Positions 28,885 through 38,636 of a stretch of DNA of 64,000 nt are shown here, in pieces. The number at the start of each line of letters is the position of its first letter. Position 1 is the stretch's first letter. A program made the translations under genes and the position numbers. The notes under the pieces were generated by a model that saw only the letters and a list, made by a program, of their open reading frames with translations, was not told the origin of the DNA and made no database searches. This stretch comes from Phycisphaerae bacterium (lineage in GTDB: Bacteria; Planctomycetota; Phycisphaerae; Phycisphaerales; SM1A02). The stretch is from positions 21,685-85,684 of the forward strand of contig PKCS01000028.1 of the NCBI GenBank assembly GCA_002862305.1. Direction: 5' to 3'.

Positions 28885-29982
28885 ATGATGATTCCAGCGC
28901 TTCCCCGGATCGCGAGCAGCCCCCTCCTGGCCCTGGTCCTCGCCGTCACCCTGATGACCTCCGGCGTGCACGCCCAGAAGGACACTCTCAAGCAGGGCGA
29001 CAAGGCCCCGGTCCCCAACCTCGGCTCGGACATCCAGGTGATCTCGGGTCCGATGCCCGGGCCCTTCAAGGAGGGCGACACCTACGTCATCGAGTTCTGG
29101 GCGACCTGGTGCGCCCCCTGCCGGGCCTCGATCCCCCACATCAACAAGCTGTACAAGACCTTCAAGACCGAAGGGCTGCACGTGTGGGGCGTGAGCAACG
29201 AGGAGCCCTCCAAGATCCGCAACTACGTCGCGCGCAAGGGCGACGGCATGAGCTACACGGTCATCAGCGACCAGTCCGGCGAGATCGAGAAGGCCTACAT
29301 GTCCGCGGCCGGGCAGAAGGGCATCCCGACCGCGTTCGTGGTCGGCCCCAGCGGCCGCGTGGTCTACATCGGCCACCCCATGGCCCCCGGCTTCGATCGC
29401 GCGATCAAGCTCTGCACCTCCGGGAAGTACGACCCGGTCATGGAGGAGCGGGCCAAGCCCTTCGTGGAGAACCTGGAGAAGGCCACCAACGCCAACGACT
29501 GGCGCATGGCCCACCGGCAGCTCGACGGCCTGCTGGCCCTGGATCCGTGGATCTTCTCCGACGAGATCTTCACCAAGTACCAGATCTACCTTCAGGGACA
29601 GAACGATCCCGAGACCGCCAACGAGTTCATGATGACCCAGATCACCGAGACCTACTCCGCCAAGCCGGACGTGCTCGAGGACATCATCTACAACCTGCTC
29701 ACCGATCCCGACATGCAGGCGGCGGATCCCCGCCTCAAGGTCAAGGCGATCGAGGTCCTCGGGGAGTCGATGGGCACGGAGAACCCCCGGTACCTCTCCC
29801 TGCTGGCCCTCAACAGCCACAAGGAAGGCGATCTTCGCGCCGCGGTGGACCTGCAGTACCAGGCGTACATGGCGGCGGCCGGCCCTGATCGCGAGCGGAT
29901 GCGCTCGGTGCTCGACGCCTACAAGGCCGAGCAGAGTCGTCGCCAGGGGACCTCCTCCCGCGGCGGACGCCAGAGGCGCTGA
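28885..29982 (+). CDS. Exported TlpA-like thioredoxin-fold protein
   Basis: 365 aa. A cleavable signal peptide ends at about Ala30 (SGVHA). The thioredoxin domain at about 40-175 has WCAPC with Cys76 and Cys79, a cis-Pro loop in GIPTAFVV and the closing strand VVYIG. The remaining 190 residues are helical and resemble a TPR-like tail. It is probably a periplasmic disulphide reductase or a maturation factor for exported proteins or cytochromes. It is followed by rpe after about 100 nt. Confidence 0.85.
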   Translation: MMIPALPRIASSPLLALVLAVTLMTSGVHAQKDTLKQGDKAPVPNLGSDIQVISGPMPGPFKEGDTYVIEFWATWCAPCRASIPHINKLYKTFKTEGLHVWGVSNEEPSKIRNYVARKGDGMSYTVISDQSGEIEKAYMSAAGQKGIPTAFVVGPSGRVVYIGHPMAPGFDRAIKLCTSGKYDPVMEERAKPFVENLEKATNANDWRMAHRQLDGLLALDPWIFSDEIFTKYQIYLQGQNDPETANEFMMTQITETYSAKPDVLEDIIYNLLTDPDMQAADPRLKVKAIEVLGESMGTENPRYLSLLALNSHKEGDLRAAVDLQYQAYMAAAGPDRERMRSVLDAYKAEQSRRQGTSSRGGRQRR

Positions 29983-30085
29983 GCCCCGCGTCCCACCATC
30001 CGGCTGGTATCGTGTGGCCCGACGAGGACGCCCCGCGTCCGTCCGCCCCCTCGGGGCGTGCGTCGACCAGCCACGGGAGCCCACC

Positions 30086-30778
30086 ATGACCGCGCCAGTC
30101 ACCGATCGCAGCCTCCTCTTCCGGCAACCGCCCGGCCGGGTGCTCGTCGCCCCGTCGATCCTGTCCGCGGACTTCGGCCGCCTCGCCGAGGAATGCGCCT
30201 CGGTGATCGCGGGGGGAGCGGACCTCCTGCACGTCGACGTGATGGACGGTCACTTCGTCCCGAACCTCTCGATGGGCCCGGCGGTCTGCGCCGCGGTCCG
30301 ACGCCACTGCCCGGACACCCCGATCGACGTGCACCTGATGGTGACCGACCCCGATCGGTTCATCGAGCCGTTCGTCGAGGCCGGGGCGGACCACCTCACG
30401 ATCCACGTCGAGACCGCCTCGGATCCCGCGGCGACCGCGCGGCGCATCCGCGAACTCGGGCGTTCCCCGGGCCTCGCGCTCAACCCGGAGACCGACCTCG
30501 AGGTCCTGCTGCCGCACATCGAGCACTTCGACCTCGCCCTGGTGATGAGCGTCCATCCCGGGTACTCCGGGCAGTCCTTCATTCCCGGCGTGCTCGAGAA
30601 GGTGCGTGGGCTCCGGCAGCGTTTCGGCGAGTCGATCAGGATCGAGGCCGACGGAGGAGTCTCCCCCGAGACCGCACCCGCCTGTCGGGAGGCGGGCTAC
30701 GACGTGCTGGTCTCGGCGAGCAGCATCTTCGGCTCGGAGGACCGGGCCGCGGACATCCGGGCCATTCGCGGGGCGTGA
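30086..30778 (+). CDS. rpe: Ribulose-phosphate 3-epimerase
   Basis: 230 aa TIM barrel that interconverts ribulose 5-phosphate and xylulose 5-phosphate. APSILSADF at 22-30, HVDVMDGHFVPN from 49, HLMV near 83, VHPGYSGQ and EADGGVS carry the metal and catalytic residues. ATG at 30086 has CGGGAG 6 nt upstream; an in-frame ATG at 30014 is less likely. TATCGT at 30008-30013 is a candidate -10. Confidence 0.95.
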   Translation: MTAPVTDRSLLFRQPPGRVLVAPSILSADFGRLAEECASVIAGGADLLHVDVMDGHFVPNLSMGPAVCAAVRRHCPDTPIDVHLMVTDPDRFIEPFVEAGADHLTIHVETASDPAATARRIRELGRSPGLALNPETDLEVLLPHIEHFDLALVMSVHPGYSGQSFIPGVLEKVRGLRQRFGESIRIEADGGVSPETAPACREAGYDVLVSASSIFGSEDRAADIRAIRGA

Positions 30779-30886
30779 GCCCGCCCCCCGCATCCGCCGA
30801 TTCGGCCGTTTGACGCTGGTCGACCGCCCGCGAACTGCTATGCTCGGCGCGGGTCCACGCCCGCGGAGATCGCAAGGAGGTGCCCC

Positions 30887-31738
30887 GTGCCCGAGAAGAC
30901 CATGCCGAGAACCTGGGACGACGTCCAGACGGTCTCCCAGAGCAAGAAGGGGGTTCCCGAAGGGCTCTGGATGAAGTGCCCGGTCTGCGAGGAGACCATC
31001 TTCCGCAAGGCGGTGGAAGCCAACCTCTGGGTCTGCCCGAAGTGCGAGCACCACCTCCGGGTGAGCGGGCCGATCCGGATCGACCAGCTGCTCGATCCCG
31101 GCACCTTCGAGCCGATGAACGAGGAGATGGCACCCCGGGATCCCCTGGAGTTCACCGACCTCAAGCCGTACGTCAAGCGGATCGAGCAGGCCCAGGGCAA
31201 GAGTGGCCAGAACGACGGCCTGCAGACCGGGGCGGGCTTCATCAAGGGTCGAAAGCTCGTCGTCGCCGCGATGGACTTCAACTTCCTCGGCGGCTCCATG
31301 GGCTCCGTGGTGGGGGAGAAGCTTGCCTGCGCGATCGAGGAGGCCACCGACCGCGACCTTCCGCTGGTGGTGGTGAGCTGTTCCGGCGGGGCCCGCATGC
31401 AGGAATCGGGCTATTCCCTCATGCAGATGGCCAAGACCTCCGCCGCGCTCGCCCGGTTCGACGACGAGGGAGGGCTCTTCATCTCCGTGCTCAGCGACCC
31501 CACCTTCGGGGGGGTGACCGCGAGCTTCGCGATGCTGGGCGACGTGATCATCGCCGAGCCCCGGGCGTTGATCGGCTTCGCCGGTCCCCGGGTGATCAAG
31601 CAGACCATCCGGCAGGACCTCCCCGAGGGGTTCCAGACCTCGGAGTTCCTGCTGGAGTCCGGGTTCATCGACCGCATCGTCCACCGGCACGAACTGCGAA
31701 ACGAGATCGGTCGCATCATCGACTACGCCGGGAAGTGA
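30887..31738 (+). CDS. accD: Acetyl-CoA carboxylase carboxyltransferase subunit beta
   Basis: 283 aa. The N-terminal zinc ribbon has Cys31, Cys34, Cys50 and Cys53 (CPVC and CPKC). The carboxyltransferase domain has GGSMGSVVGEK, SCSGGARMQES and FAGPRVIKQT. It works with AccA to form malonyl-CoA for fatty-acid synthesis; no accA is in the window. The start is GTG at 30887 with AAGGAGG about 7 nt upstream, and TATGCT at 30839-30844 is a candidate -10. lnt follows after about 50 nt. Confidence 0.95.
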   Translation: MPEKTMPRTWDDVQTVSQSKKGVPEGLWMKCPVCEETIFRKAVEANLWVCPKCEHHLRVSGPIRIDQLLDPGTFEPMNEEMAPRDPLEFTDLKPYVKRIEQAQGKSGQNDGLQTGAGFIKGRKLVVAAMDFNFLGGSMGSVVGEKLACAIEEATDRDLPLVVVSCSGGARMQESGYSLMQMAKTSAALARFDDEGGLFISVLSDPTFGGVTASFAMLGDVIIAEPRALIGFAGPRVIKQTIRQDLPEGFQTSEFLLESGFIDRIVHRHELRNEIGRIIDYAGK

Positions 31739-31786
31739 TCAGGCGCCCGTCGCTCGGCGGCATCCCTCGTGGAGACGGCACCGCGC

Positions 31787-33463
31787 ATGACCGAGTCCCC
31801 GACAGCTGAACCGGCTCCCTCGCCCCGGGGCGTGCTCCGGGGCTGGGCGCTCGCCGGGGCGTTCGCCCTGCTCTTCGCGCTGAGCTTCCCTCCGTTCGGG
31901 GTCTGGCCCCTGATCCTGCTCGCGCCGGTCCCCCTCGCGATCCTGGCGACCCACGCCACCCGGCGACGGGAGTGGATCCCCCCGGTCTTCGCGTGGTCCA
32001 CGATCCTCTGGGCCTGGTTCCACTGGTGGATCATCGAGGTCAGCGTGGCGGGCCTGCTCCCGCTGTCGCTCTACCTCGCCTGCTTCACCACGCTCTCGGT
32101 CTGGATGCTTCGCGTCCTCTCGACCGGCGTCCCGCGCGTCCCGCTCTGGGTCGCCCTCCCCCTGGTCCTGACCGGGATCGACTTCCTCCGGGCCACGCTC
32201 GTCCTCGACGGCTACCCCTGGTACCTCTTCCATCAACCCTGGATCGACGCGCCCCCCGTCGCCTCGCTCGCGTGGTGGGGGGGCGGCTGGCTGGTCGGGG
32301 TCTGGGCGGGTGCCTGCTCCGGCCTCCTCGCGGAGTGGTGCTGCACCCCGTCGGCCACCCCCGCGCGCCATCGGTGGCTGGGGGTGGCCCTCCCCGCCGT
32401 GGCGCTGGCGGGGTTGCTGCCCTGGTGGACGTCCTCCCCCGGTCGCCCGGACGGGACCCTCAACCTGCTCGCCATCCAGACCAACCTCCCCACCGACAAC
32501 AAGATCGGATGGACGATGGAGCGAAAGCTCGAGGACGTGCCGGCGTTCATCGACCAGACGGTCGCCGCCCTCGAACGCGCACGCGCCGACGGGATCGAGG
32601 TGGACCTCGTGGCCTGGCCCGAGACCATGCTGCCCTCGGTGGGCTTCGAGTTCGGTGACCAGTTCTCCGAGGCGATCGAGGGGGTGGTCCGCCGGATCGG
32701 GGTTCCGATGCTGGTGGGCTCCCCGTGCTACCTGGGAATCCGCGCGGATGCCGAGCGCGGCTGGACCTGGGACCGGCACTTCAACAGCGCCTACCTGGTC
32801 ACTCCCGGGGGACCGCCCTACGCGCGCGTGGACAAGGTCTTCCTGACCCCCTTCGGTGAGACCATGCCCGTGATCTCCAACTGGGAATGGCTCGAACGGC
32901 AGCTGCTCGCGATCGGCGCGTCGGGAATGAGCTTCGACCTCGACGCCGGGGAGGAGATCGTCCGCCTCGAGGTCCCCGGTCGAGGCGCCGGCGGCTCGTC
33001 CCGGTCGGTGCGCCTGGCGGTCCCGATCTGCTTCGAGGACACCGTTCCCGGGGTGGTGCGTCGCATGGTCTGGCAGGACGATCGACGGCTCGTCGACCTG
33101 CTGGTGAACCTCAGCAACGACGGGTGGTTCGCCAACGACGACGCAGGGCGGTCGATGCATGAACTGTGCGCCCGCTGGAACGCGCTGGCCAACCGGACGC
33201 CCATGGTCCGGGTCGCCAACACGGGTCGGAGCTCGCTCATCGGTGCGGATGGTCGACTGGATGCCGCCCGCGGCGGGGCGCGCACCGTCTGGAGCCACGT
33301 CTTCGAGGTCCCGCTTCCCGGCGGACCCGCCCCGCTCTACGCCCGGCTGGGCGACTCGGTCGGCTGGTCCACCCTCCTGGGGCTGGTGCTCTGCCTGACC
33401 GTCAAATGGTGGTACACTCGCCGCATGTGTCGGACGGCAGGGACGTCGTCCGCCAGGGACTGA
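31787..33463 (+). CDS. lnt: Apolipoprotein N-acyltransferase
   Basis: 558 aa. It adds the third acyl chain to the N-terminal Cys of lipoproteins. Five or six N-terminal membrane helices (FPPFGVWPLILLAPVPLAIL) precede a nitrilase domain with the triad Glu279 (WPETMLPS), Lys350 (VDKVFLTPFGE) and Cys415 (PICFEDTVPG). A last helix closes the protein. A GTG at 31769 would add six residues. The next gene encodes a lipoprotein, which suits the function. Confidence 0.92.
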   Translation: MTESPTAEPAPSPRGVLRGWALAGAFALLFALSFPPFGVWPLILLAPVPLAILATHATRRREWIPPVFAWSTILWAWFHWWIIEVSVAGLLPLSLYLACFTTLSVWMLRVLSTGVPRVPLWVALPLVLTGIDFLRATLVLDGYPWYLFHQPWIDAPPVASLAWWGGGWLVGVWAGACSGLLAEWCCTPSATPARHRWLGVALPAVALAGLLPWWTSSPGRPDGTLNLLAIQTNLPTDNKIGWTMERKLEDVPAFIDQTVAALERARADGIEVDLVAWPETMLPSVGFEFGDQFSEAIEGVVRRIGVPMLVGSPCYLGIRADAERGWTWDRHFNSAYLVTPGGPPYARVDKVFLTPFGETMPVISNWEWLERQLLAIGASGMSFDLDAGEEIVRLEVPGRGAGGSSRSVRLAVPICFEDTVPGVVRRMVWQDDRRLVDLLVNLSNDGWFANDDAGRSMHELCARWNALANRTPMVRVANTGRSSLIGADGRLDAARGGARTVWSHVFEVPLPGGPAPLYARLGDSVGWSTLLGLVLCLTVKWWYTRRMCRTAGTSSARD

Positions 33464-33482
33464 CCAGGCACAGGAGGTGCTC

Positions 33483-35054
33483 ATGAACGTCGCCCGACCC
33501 GGATTCAACGCCATCCTTCCGGCCGTCGCCCTCGGCGTCACGCTGACCGGATCAACCGCCCTGCTTCCCGGATGCTCGCTCGCCTCCAACCAGGTCCGCT
33601 CGACCCGGGGGCAACCCGCCCCGCCCTCGGTCCTGGTCGAGGCCTCACCGACCCCATCCAATCCGTCCCCGGCGACGTCCGAACCCCTCCCCGATCCACG
33701 TGCCGACCACGCCTCGACGGAGGTCGTCGTGCTGGCCACCGCCGACTCGGTACCGCCTCCCCCGCCACCCCCGCCGGGCCCCAAGCCGGGCCCCAAGCCA
33801 GGCCCCAAGCCGGGCCCCAAGCCGGGTCCCCCGCCAGGCCCCGCTCCGGGACCACCCCCCGGTCCGGCGCCGGGTCCCGCACCCGGTCCCGCACCCGGTC
33901 CCGCGCCCGGTCCCGCACCCGGTCCTGCGCCCGGTCCCGCACCCGGTCCTGCTCCCGGTCCTGCACCCGGCCCCGGTCCCGCTGCCGGCGATCCGGCTCC
34001 GGTCGAGGTGGTGGCCGCGGTCTTCGAGGATGAAGCCCCGGCACCGCTGGTCACCGAACCTCCGATCCGTGGGTGGCCGATGGTCGAGGTCCCCCCCGGA
34101 ACCACCCGCGAGCTCGCGTTGCAGATCCTGCTCGATTCGATGCGCAGTGAGTGGCCGCAGATGCGTGCCAACGCACTGGAGGCGTTGATCCCGGATCCCA
34201 AGCGCCTGCGCGGCGAGGTGGTGGCCGGATTCCTCGACGAGAATCGCGGTGTCCGCTTCGTGGCGCTGATGGCGATGTACGAAGCGGGGCTCTGCGAACT
34301 GCAGCCCATGGCCAGGGAGCTCCTCGAGGATCCATCCGATTCGGTGCGTGCCGCCGCGATCCTGGCCCTGCGTCGGTGTGGGGCGACCATCGATCCGACC
34401 CCCCTCGCGGTCATGGCGACCAGCGACGACCCCGAGGTCCGGGCGAATGCCTTCATGGTCCTCGGCCTGCTCGGGAATCCCAGCGCGGACCAGCTGATCC
34501 GCGACGCCCTGGGGCACTCGATGGGCCTCGTGAATCCGAACCGCGCCCGCATCGTGGAACTGCAGGGAGCCACCGCCCTCGTGCGGCTCGGCGACGCGGG
34601 CGAGATCCAGCCGATCCGGGCCGCCCTCTTCACCCCGTCCGAGCAGGGCGAGCTGGTCCTCCTCGCGATCCAGTCCCTGTCGGAGCTCCGGGACGAAGGC
34701 GCCAAGGGAATGCTGGTCCGGCTGGTGGAGGCGGAGGGTGAGCAGTCGCGCCGGCCCCCCGAGATCCGCCTCGCCGCCGCCACCGCGCTCGCCCGACTGA
34801 GCTACCAGGGGGCGGGACCCTACCTCCGGCTGGCCCTCGAGTTCCGTACCGACCCCGATCCCGCGATCCGTGCGCAGGTCGCCGCGATGCTCGGCTACGT
34901 CCCGAGCGAGCGGGGGGAGGTGCTCCTCACCGACCTGCTCGAGGATCCCAGCGGAGCGGTCCGCCTCGCCGCGGCGGGAAGCGTGCTCAGGCTGACGGCC
35001 GGGGGGCTGGGCGGGGCCTCGGTCGAGGCCGCCGCGATGGTTGGGGGTCCGTGA
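33483..35054 (+). CDS. HEAT-repeat lipoprotein with Pro-Gly-Pro linker
   Basis: 523 aa. The lipoprotein signal ends at LLPGC with Cys31. A Ser/Pro/Thr-rich stretch leads to a low-complexity linker (about 97-168) of PGPK and PGPA steps. From about 195 to the end, Ala/Leu-rich helical pairs (RANALEAL, RGVRFVALMAMYEAG, VRAAAILALRRCG, VRANAFMVLGLLG) form HEAT repeats. The linker probably spans periplasm or wall space and presents a protein-binding solenoid. ATG at 33483 has AGGAGG 5 nt upstream and follows lnt closely. The partner is unknown. Confidence 0.82.
   Translation: MNVARPGFNAILPAVALGVTLTGSTALLPGCSLASNQVRSTRGQPAPPSVLVEASPTPSNPSPATSEPLPDPRADHASTEVVVLATADSVPPPPPPPPGPKPGPKPGPKPGPKPGPPPGPAPGPPPGPAPGPAPGPAPGPAPGPAPGPAPGPAPGPAPGPAPGPGPAAGDPAPVEVVAAVFEDEAPAPLVTEPPIRGWPMVEVPPGTTRELALQILLDSMRSEWPQMRANALEALIPDPKRLRGEVVAGFLDENRGVRFVALMAMYEAGLCELQPMARELLEDPSDSVRAAAILALRRCGATIDPTPLAVMATSDDPEVRANAFMVLGLLGNPSADQLIRDALGHSMGLVNPNRARIVELQGATALVRLGDAGEIQPIRAALFTPSEQGELVLLAIQSLSELRDEGAKGMLVRLVEAEGEQSRRPPEIRLAAATALARLSYQGAGPYLRLALEFRTDPDPAIRAQVAAMLGYVPSERGEVLLTDLLEDPSGAVRLAAAGSVLRLTAGGLGGASVEAAAMVGGP
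33774..33986 (+). repeat. 12-bp coding tandem repeats (PGPK/PGPA linker)
   Basis: About 17 near-identical 12-nt units, first four of the PGPK type and then PGPA/PGPP types, inside the HEAT lipoprotein gene. Silent differences between units (gcg/gca/gct, cct/ccc) suggest an older expansion with drift. Confidence 0.8.
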
Positions 35055-35065
35055 ACGCATCCTCA

Positions 35066-35095
35066 TTGACATTCAGTGGGTATTTTGGGTACAAG
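35066..35095 (+). promoter_or_regulatory. Promoter before the coiled-coil/mre cluster
   Basis: TTGACA at 35066-35071 and TACAAG at 35090-35095 are 18 nt apart, starting 12 nt after the HEAT gene stop. This is the best sigma-70-like pair in the window. The 35055-35276 gap otherwise shows no gene; it would be a leader of about 175 nt. Confidence 0.55.
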
Positions 35096-35276
35096 TTGTC
35101 TCGTGGGGACGCTGTTCCAAGGGATGGTGGAATCATCCCGGCGGGCCCCGCCTCAAAGTCGGCGAGTCGCAAGACAAGGATTCGTCGCCGCACAACCCAT
35201 GGTCCCCGGAGCCGAGCCCGTGTCCACCACCGGCCCGTCCCCGAGGCCTGCAGATGAACACAGAACGGAAGAAACA

Positions 35277-36176
35277 GTGAACGTCGTCACCAAGATCTTC
35301 ATCGTCCTCGTCGCACTCCTTGCGGTCCTGCTGGTCCCCCTGGTCGCGGTCAACGCCACCAACGCCACCACCCTCCGCAAGCGCATCCTGACCATGGAAT
35401 CCGAGCTCTCCGCGGCGGAGGCCAACATGGCCTCGCAGGCCGCCGCTCGACAGAACGCCGAAGCGGTGCTGATGCTCCGCAACCGCGAACTCCAGCAGCA
35501 GATCATCGAGCTCGAGCAGGCCCGGACCTCCGACCAGCGGATGCTCGCCCAGATGGAAGGCCAGCTCGCCGGACGCAACGAGGTGCTGGCCAGCCTCCAG
35601 GCCTCGATCGACGTCTTCGCGCAGACCGACCGCTCCAAGGCCCAGCTGACCGACGCCCTCGTCGGCGAGCTCCGCGACGTGCGCATCCGCGCGATCGCCT
35701 CCGAGCGCCAGTCGATCCAGCTCGACCAGCGGCTCAGCGAGGTCCAGAACCAGTTGGACGTCGCGGACGCCGCCCGCCGGAAGCTGCAGGAGGAAGTCGT
35801 GCAGCTGACCGACGACAAGGATCGCGCGCTGGGCACCGTCGCCAAGTACGTCGCCTACGTGGGCGACCTTCCCGAGGCCAGGGCCGGTGCCACCGGCTCG
35901 GGCGCCCGGGTGCCTGCCGATCGGAACCTCTCCGCGACCGTGATCGCGGTCCGGCGCTCCGCGGACGGCACGCTCGCCGAGGTCAACGCCGGCTCCCGCG
36001 ACGGCATCGCGGACGGCTGGGTGCTCTCGATCACCGACGGGTCGCGCTTCATCGGCAACCTCCGGATCATCGAGACCGACGTCAACCGCTCCACCGGCGT
36101 CATCGAGCTCGAGGACGCCCAGGCCCGCGGCGAGGTCAAGCCCGGCATGAGCGCGATCGCCCGCAAGGGTGAGTGA
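35277..36176 (+). CDS. Membrane-anchored coiled-coil protein upstream of mreBCD
   Basis: 299 aa. It has one N-terminal helix (about 5-27), then a long coiled coil (about 35-190) rich in Glu, Gln, Arg and Ala. The C-terminal domain (about 210-299) is beta-rich, with GSRDGIADGWVLSITDG. That segment recalls the beta-barrel half of MreC (compare VGSRNGVRGGTVAVVDG in the nearby MreC). The start is GTG at 35277 with GGAAGA upstream; the frame is open further up without support. It may be a structural or cell-shape factor, but I do not recognise a named family. Confidence 0.75.
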   Translation: MNVVTKIFIVLVALLAVLLVPLVAVNATNATTLRKRILTMESELSAAEANMASQAAARQNAEAVLMLRNRELQQQIIELEQARTSDQRMLAQMEGQLAGRNEVLASLQASIDVFAQTDRSKAQLTDALVGELRDVRIRAIASERQSIQLDQRLSEVQNQLDVADAARRKLQEEVVQLTDDKDRALGTVAKYVAYVGDLPEARAGATGSGARVPADRNLSATVIAVRRSADGTLAEVNAGSRDGIADGWVLSITDGSRFIGNLRIIETDVNRSTGVIELEDAQARGEVKPGMSAIARKGE

Positions 36177-36218
36177 TCGACCCACCACCTCCCAGGCCCC
36201 GAACAAGGGACGCATCCC

Positions 36219-36440
36219 ATGACCCAGTCACCTCTTGGACAATTCGGCACCGGCTCCACCGTCAAGCGCGAGGCGCCCATGGACGTCTACACCGGTCTCC
36301 TGCTGGCGGCCTTCGTGGTCCTGCTGGTGGGATTCATCGCGATCGCGATGGCCAACATGACCCTCGTGGAAGGGGAACAGGGGCAGGGGGGACTCATGGA
36401 TTCCCTGCCGGGCTTCATGTCCATCAAGTCCGATTCCTGA
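36219..36440 (+). CDS. Small single-helix membrane protein
   Basis: 73 aa with one hydrophobic helix (about 24-46, VYTGLLLAAFVVLLVGFIAI), an extended N-terminus and a short polar C-terminus. It lies 42 nt after the coiled-coil gene and 159 nt before mreB, codirectional with both. No recognised family. The compact position between envelope genes makes it credible as a real gene. Confidence 0.6.
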   Translation: MTQSPLGQFGTGSTVKREAPMDVYTGLLLAAFVVLLVGFIAIAMANMTLVEGEQGQGGLMDSLPGFMSIKSDS

Positions 36441-36599
36441 CCGCATCGGTCGGTACCTACAAGATCTCCACCAAGCCGACCGGCGCCCCACGGGTCCGGT
36501 CGGCTTGTGGTACGGTTGGACCTCGGTCTCACCCGCCCGGATTCGCCACGGCGGCACTGGAGTGTCCCGGATCCGGATCCCCGAAGAAGGAGCAGTCTC

Positions 36600-37652
36600 G
36601 TGATCTTGGATGCAGTCTTGGGGTGGTTCAGCGTCGACATGGGCATCGATCTGGGTACCTGCAACACGCTGGTCTGCGTCCGTGGTGAGGGCATCGTCCT
36701 CAACGAGCCCTCCGTGGTGGCGGTGCGGAAGGGGACCAACAAGGTCATCCGCAACGGGACCGCCGTGGGGTGGGCGGCGAAGGAGATGCTGGGGAAGACC
36801 CCCGGCGCGATCTCCGCGATCAGGCCCCTGAAGGATGGGGTGATCAGCGACTTCGAGATCACCGAGGCGATGCTCAGCTACTTCATCCGGAAGGTCAACG
36901 GCAAGTCCCGGATCATGCGTCCCCGGGTCGTCATCGCGATTCCCTCCGGCATCACCGCGGTGGAGAAGCGTGCGGTGCTCGACTCCGCCGAGAACGCGGG
37001 TGCGCGTCGGGTCTACCTCGTGGAGGAGCCCATGGCCGCGGGCATCGGCGCCGGCCTGCCCATCGTCGAGCCCACCGCGAGCATGATCGTGGACATCGGG
37101 GGCGGCACCACCGAGGTCGCGATCATGTCGCTCGGGGACATCGCCACCTGCGAGAGCGCCCGCGTGGCGGGTGACGACTTCGACGAGGCGATCATCAACT
37201 ACATGAAGAAGAACTATTCCCTGACGATCGGGGAGCAGACCGCCGAACGCATCAAGATCGAGATCGGTTCCGCCGCCGAGCTGGAGGAGGAGAAGCGACT
37301 GGAGGTCCGCGGCCGGGACATGGTCTCCGGCATGCCCCGGAAGACCGTGGTCACCAGCGAGGAGATCCGGGAGGCGCTCAGCGAACCCATCGACGCGATC
37401 ATCGAGACGGTGATGAAGACCCTCGAGCAGGCGAAGCCCGAACTCGCCGGGGACCTCGTCGACAACGGCATCACCCTGGCCGGCGGGGGGGCGCTGCTGC
37501 GGGGCATGGACGTGGTCCTGTCGAAGGCGACCGGCCTGGACGTCCGGCTGGCGGAGGACCCGCTCACCTGCGTGGCGCGTGGCACCAGCATCTACCTCGA
37601 GAACCTCGAGGACCTCAAGTCGACCCTGGAGTCGGACATCGACGAGCTCTGA
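36600..37652 (+). CDS. mreB: Rod shape-determining protein MreB
   Basis: 350 aa actin-like ATPase that forms membrane filaments directing elongation. MGIDLGTCNTLVCV (phosphate 1), DIGGGTTEVAIMSLG (phosphate 2) and AGGGALLRGMD (adenosine) are present. The GTG start at 36600 has AAGGAG 7 nt upstream and yields an N-terminal amphipathic-like VILDAVLGWFSVD before the first strand. It is followed by mreC and mreD in the usual order. Confidence 0.95.
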   Translation: MILDAVLGWFSVDMGIDLGTCNTLVCVRGEGIVLNEPSVVAVRKGTNKVIRNGTAVGWAAKEMLGKTPGAISAIRPLKDGVISDFEITEAMLSYFIRKVNGKSRIMRPRVVIAIPSGITAVEKRAVLDSAENAGARRVYLVEEPMAAGIGAGLPIVEPTASMIVDIGGGTTEVAIMSLGDIATCESARVAGDDFDEAIINYMKKNYSLTIGEQTAERIKIEIGSAAELEEEKRLEVRGRDMVSGMPRKTVVTSEEIREALSEPIDAIIETVMKTLEQAKPELAGDLVDNGITLAGGGALLRGMDVVLSKATGLDVRLAEDPLTCVARGTSIYLENLEDLKSTLESDIDEL

Positions 37653-37709
37653 TCCGGTCCGGCCCGACCGGACCCGACGCGGTTCACGGCCCGGTACACG
37701 GTGGTTCCC

Positions 37710-38636
37710 ATGGCGCGATTCATCCAGCCCGAACGCGGAATAGTCCTCGCGAGCCTCCTGGTGCTGGGGCTGGCGCTCCTGCCCACCCGCTGGCTGACCG
37801 GCTGGACCTCGGACCTCGGCTCGATCATCGCGCTTCCCCTGACCCCGCTCCGACACGCCGCCGCGGGTGCGGTCGAATGGGTGCGCCCCACCCGGGACCA
37901 GGGGGTGGTCCTCGACCCCTCGTCGGTCGAGCTGCTGCAGCGGGAACGGGACACCTACCGGGGGCGGTGGCATTCCTCTCGACTCCGCGTGGAGCAGCTG
38001 GAGCGCGAGCTGGCCCAGCTCCAGCAGGCCCGGGACCTCGGTCTCGGGGACTACTGGACGCCGCGCTCCGCCCAGGTCGTCCGCCACAATCCCGCCCGCT
38101 CCGGCGGCGTGCTCACCCTCAACGTCGGCTCGCGGAACGGGGTACGCGGCGGCACCGTCGCGGTGGTGGACGGTGATCGACTGGTCGGACACGTGGCCCC
38201 CGACGTCCCTCGCCTCACCAGCCGACTGATCCCCCTCGGGACCGTCGGGGACCAGGCCTCGGAGACCCTCGACGCCCGGGTGCTCGACGCGGAGCCCGGG
38301 GAGCCCGCCGCCTCCGATCCCGGAGCCGGTCGGCCGATCCACCTGGAGGTGGTCGGTTCGAGCGGTCTCTACCGCGGGGTCCTCGAGCGGGGAAGCGGCG
38401 TCCGTCCGGGACAGGCGGTCCGGCTCGGCACCGACCCCGCCTGGCACTCCACCGCGTGGGGGATGCTCGTGGGATACGTCGATCGGGTGGAACCCTCGGT
38501 GGAGCAACCCCTCCGCGAGGTGATCACGGTCCGGCGGGCGATCCGACCGGAGCGACTCTCCACCGTCACCCTCAAGATCGTCGACGACCGATCCGAGGAT
38601 CCCGTCGCGGACCGGGCCCCGGGGGGCGAGCGATGA
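37710..38636 (+). CDS. mreC: Rod shape-determining protein MreC
   Basis: 308 aa. One N-terminal helix (about 12-28), a coiled coil (about 75-108) and the beta-barrel MreC domain with NVGSRNGVRGGTVAVVDG and a second repeat GSGVRPGQAVRLGTD. It acts periplasmically to link MreB/MreD with wall enzymes. The last 4 nt overlap the mreD start (ATGA). Confidence 0.85.
   Translation: MARFIQPERGIVLASLLVLGLALLPTRWLTGWTSDLGSIIALPLTPLRHAAAGAVEWVRPTRDQGVVLDPSSVELLQRERDTYRGRWHSSRLRVEQLERELAQLQQARDLGLGDYWTPRSAQVVRHNPARSGGVLTLNVGSRNGVRGGTVAVVDGDRLVGHVAPDVPRLTSRLIPLGTVGDQASETLDARVLDAEPGEPAASDPGAGRPIHLEVVGSSGLYRGVLERGSGVRPGQAVRLGTDPAWHSTAWGMLVGYVDRVEPSVEQPLREVITVRRAIRPERLSTVTLKIVDDRSEDPVADRAPGGER

Noticed and set aside
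33774..33986. CRISPR-like regular repeat
   Set aside because: Units are 12 nt, contiguous without spacers and in phase with a coding frame, so they are a protein linker.
31739..34783. Minus-strand 1014-codon open frame
   Set aside because: It lies antisense to lnt and the HEAT lipoprotein and is open because of the GC-rich third positions and the PGPA repeats.
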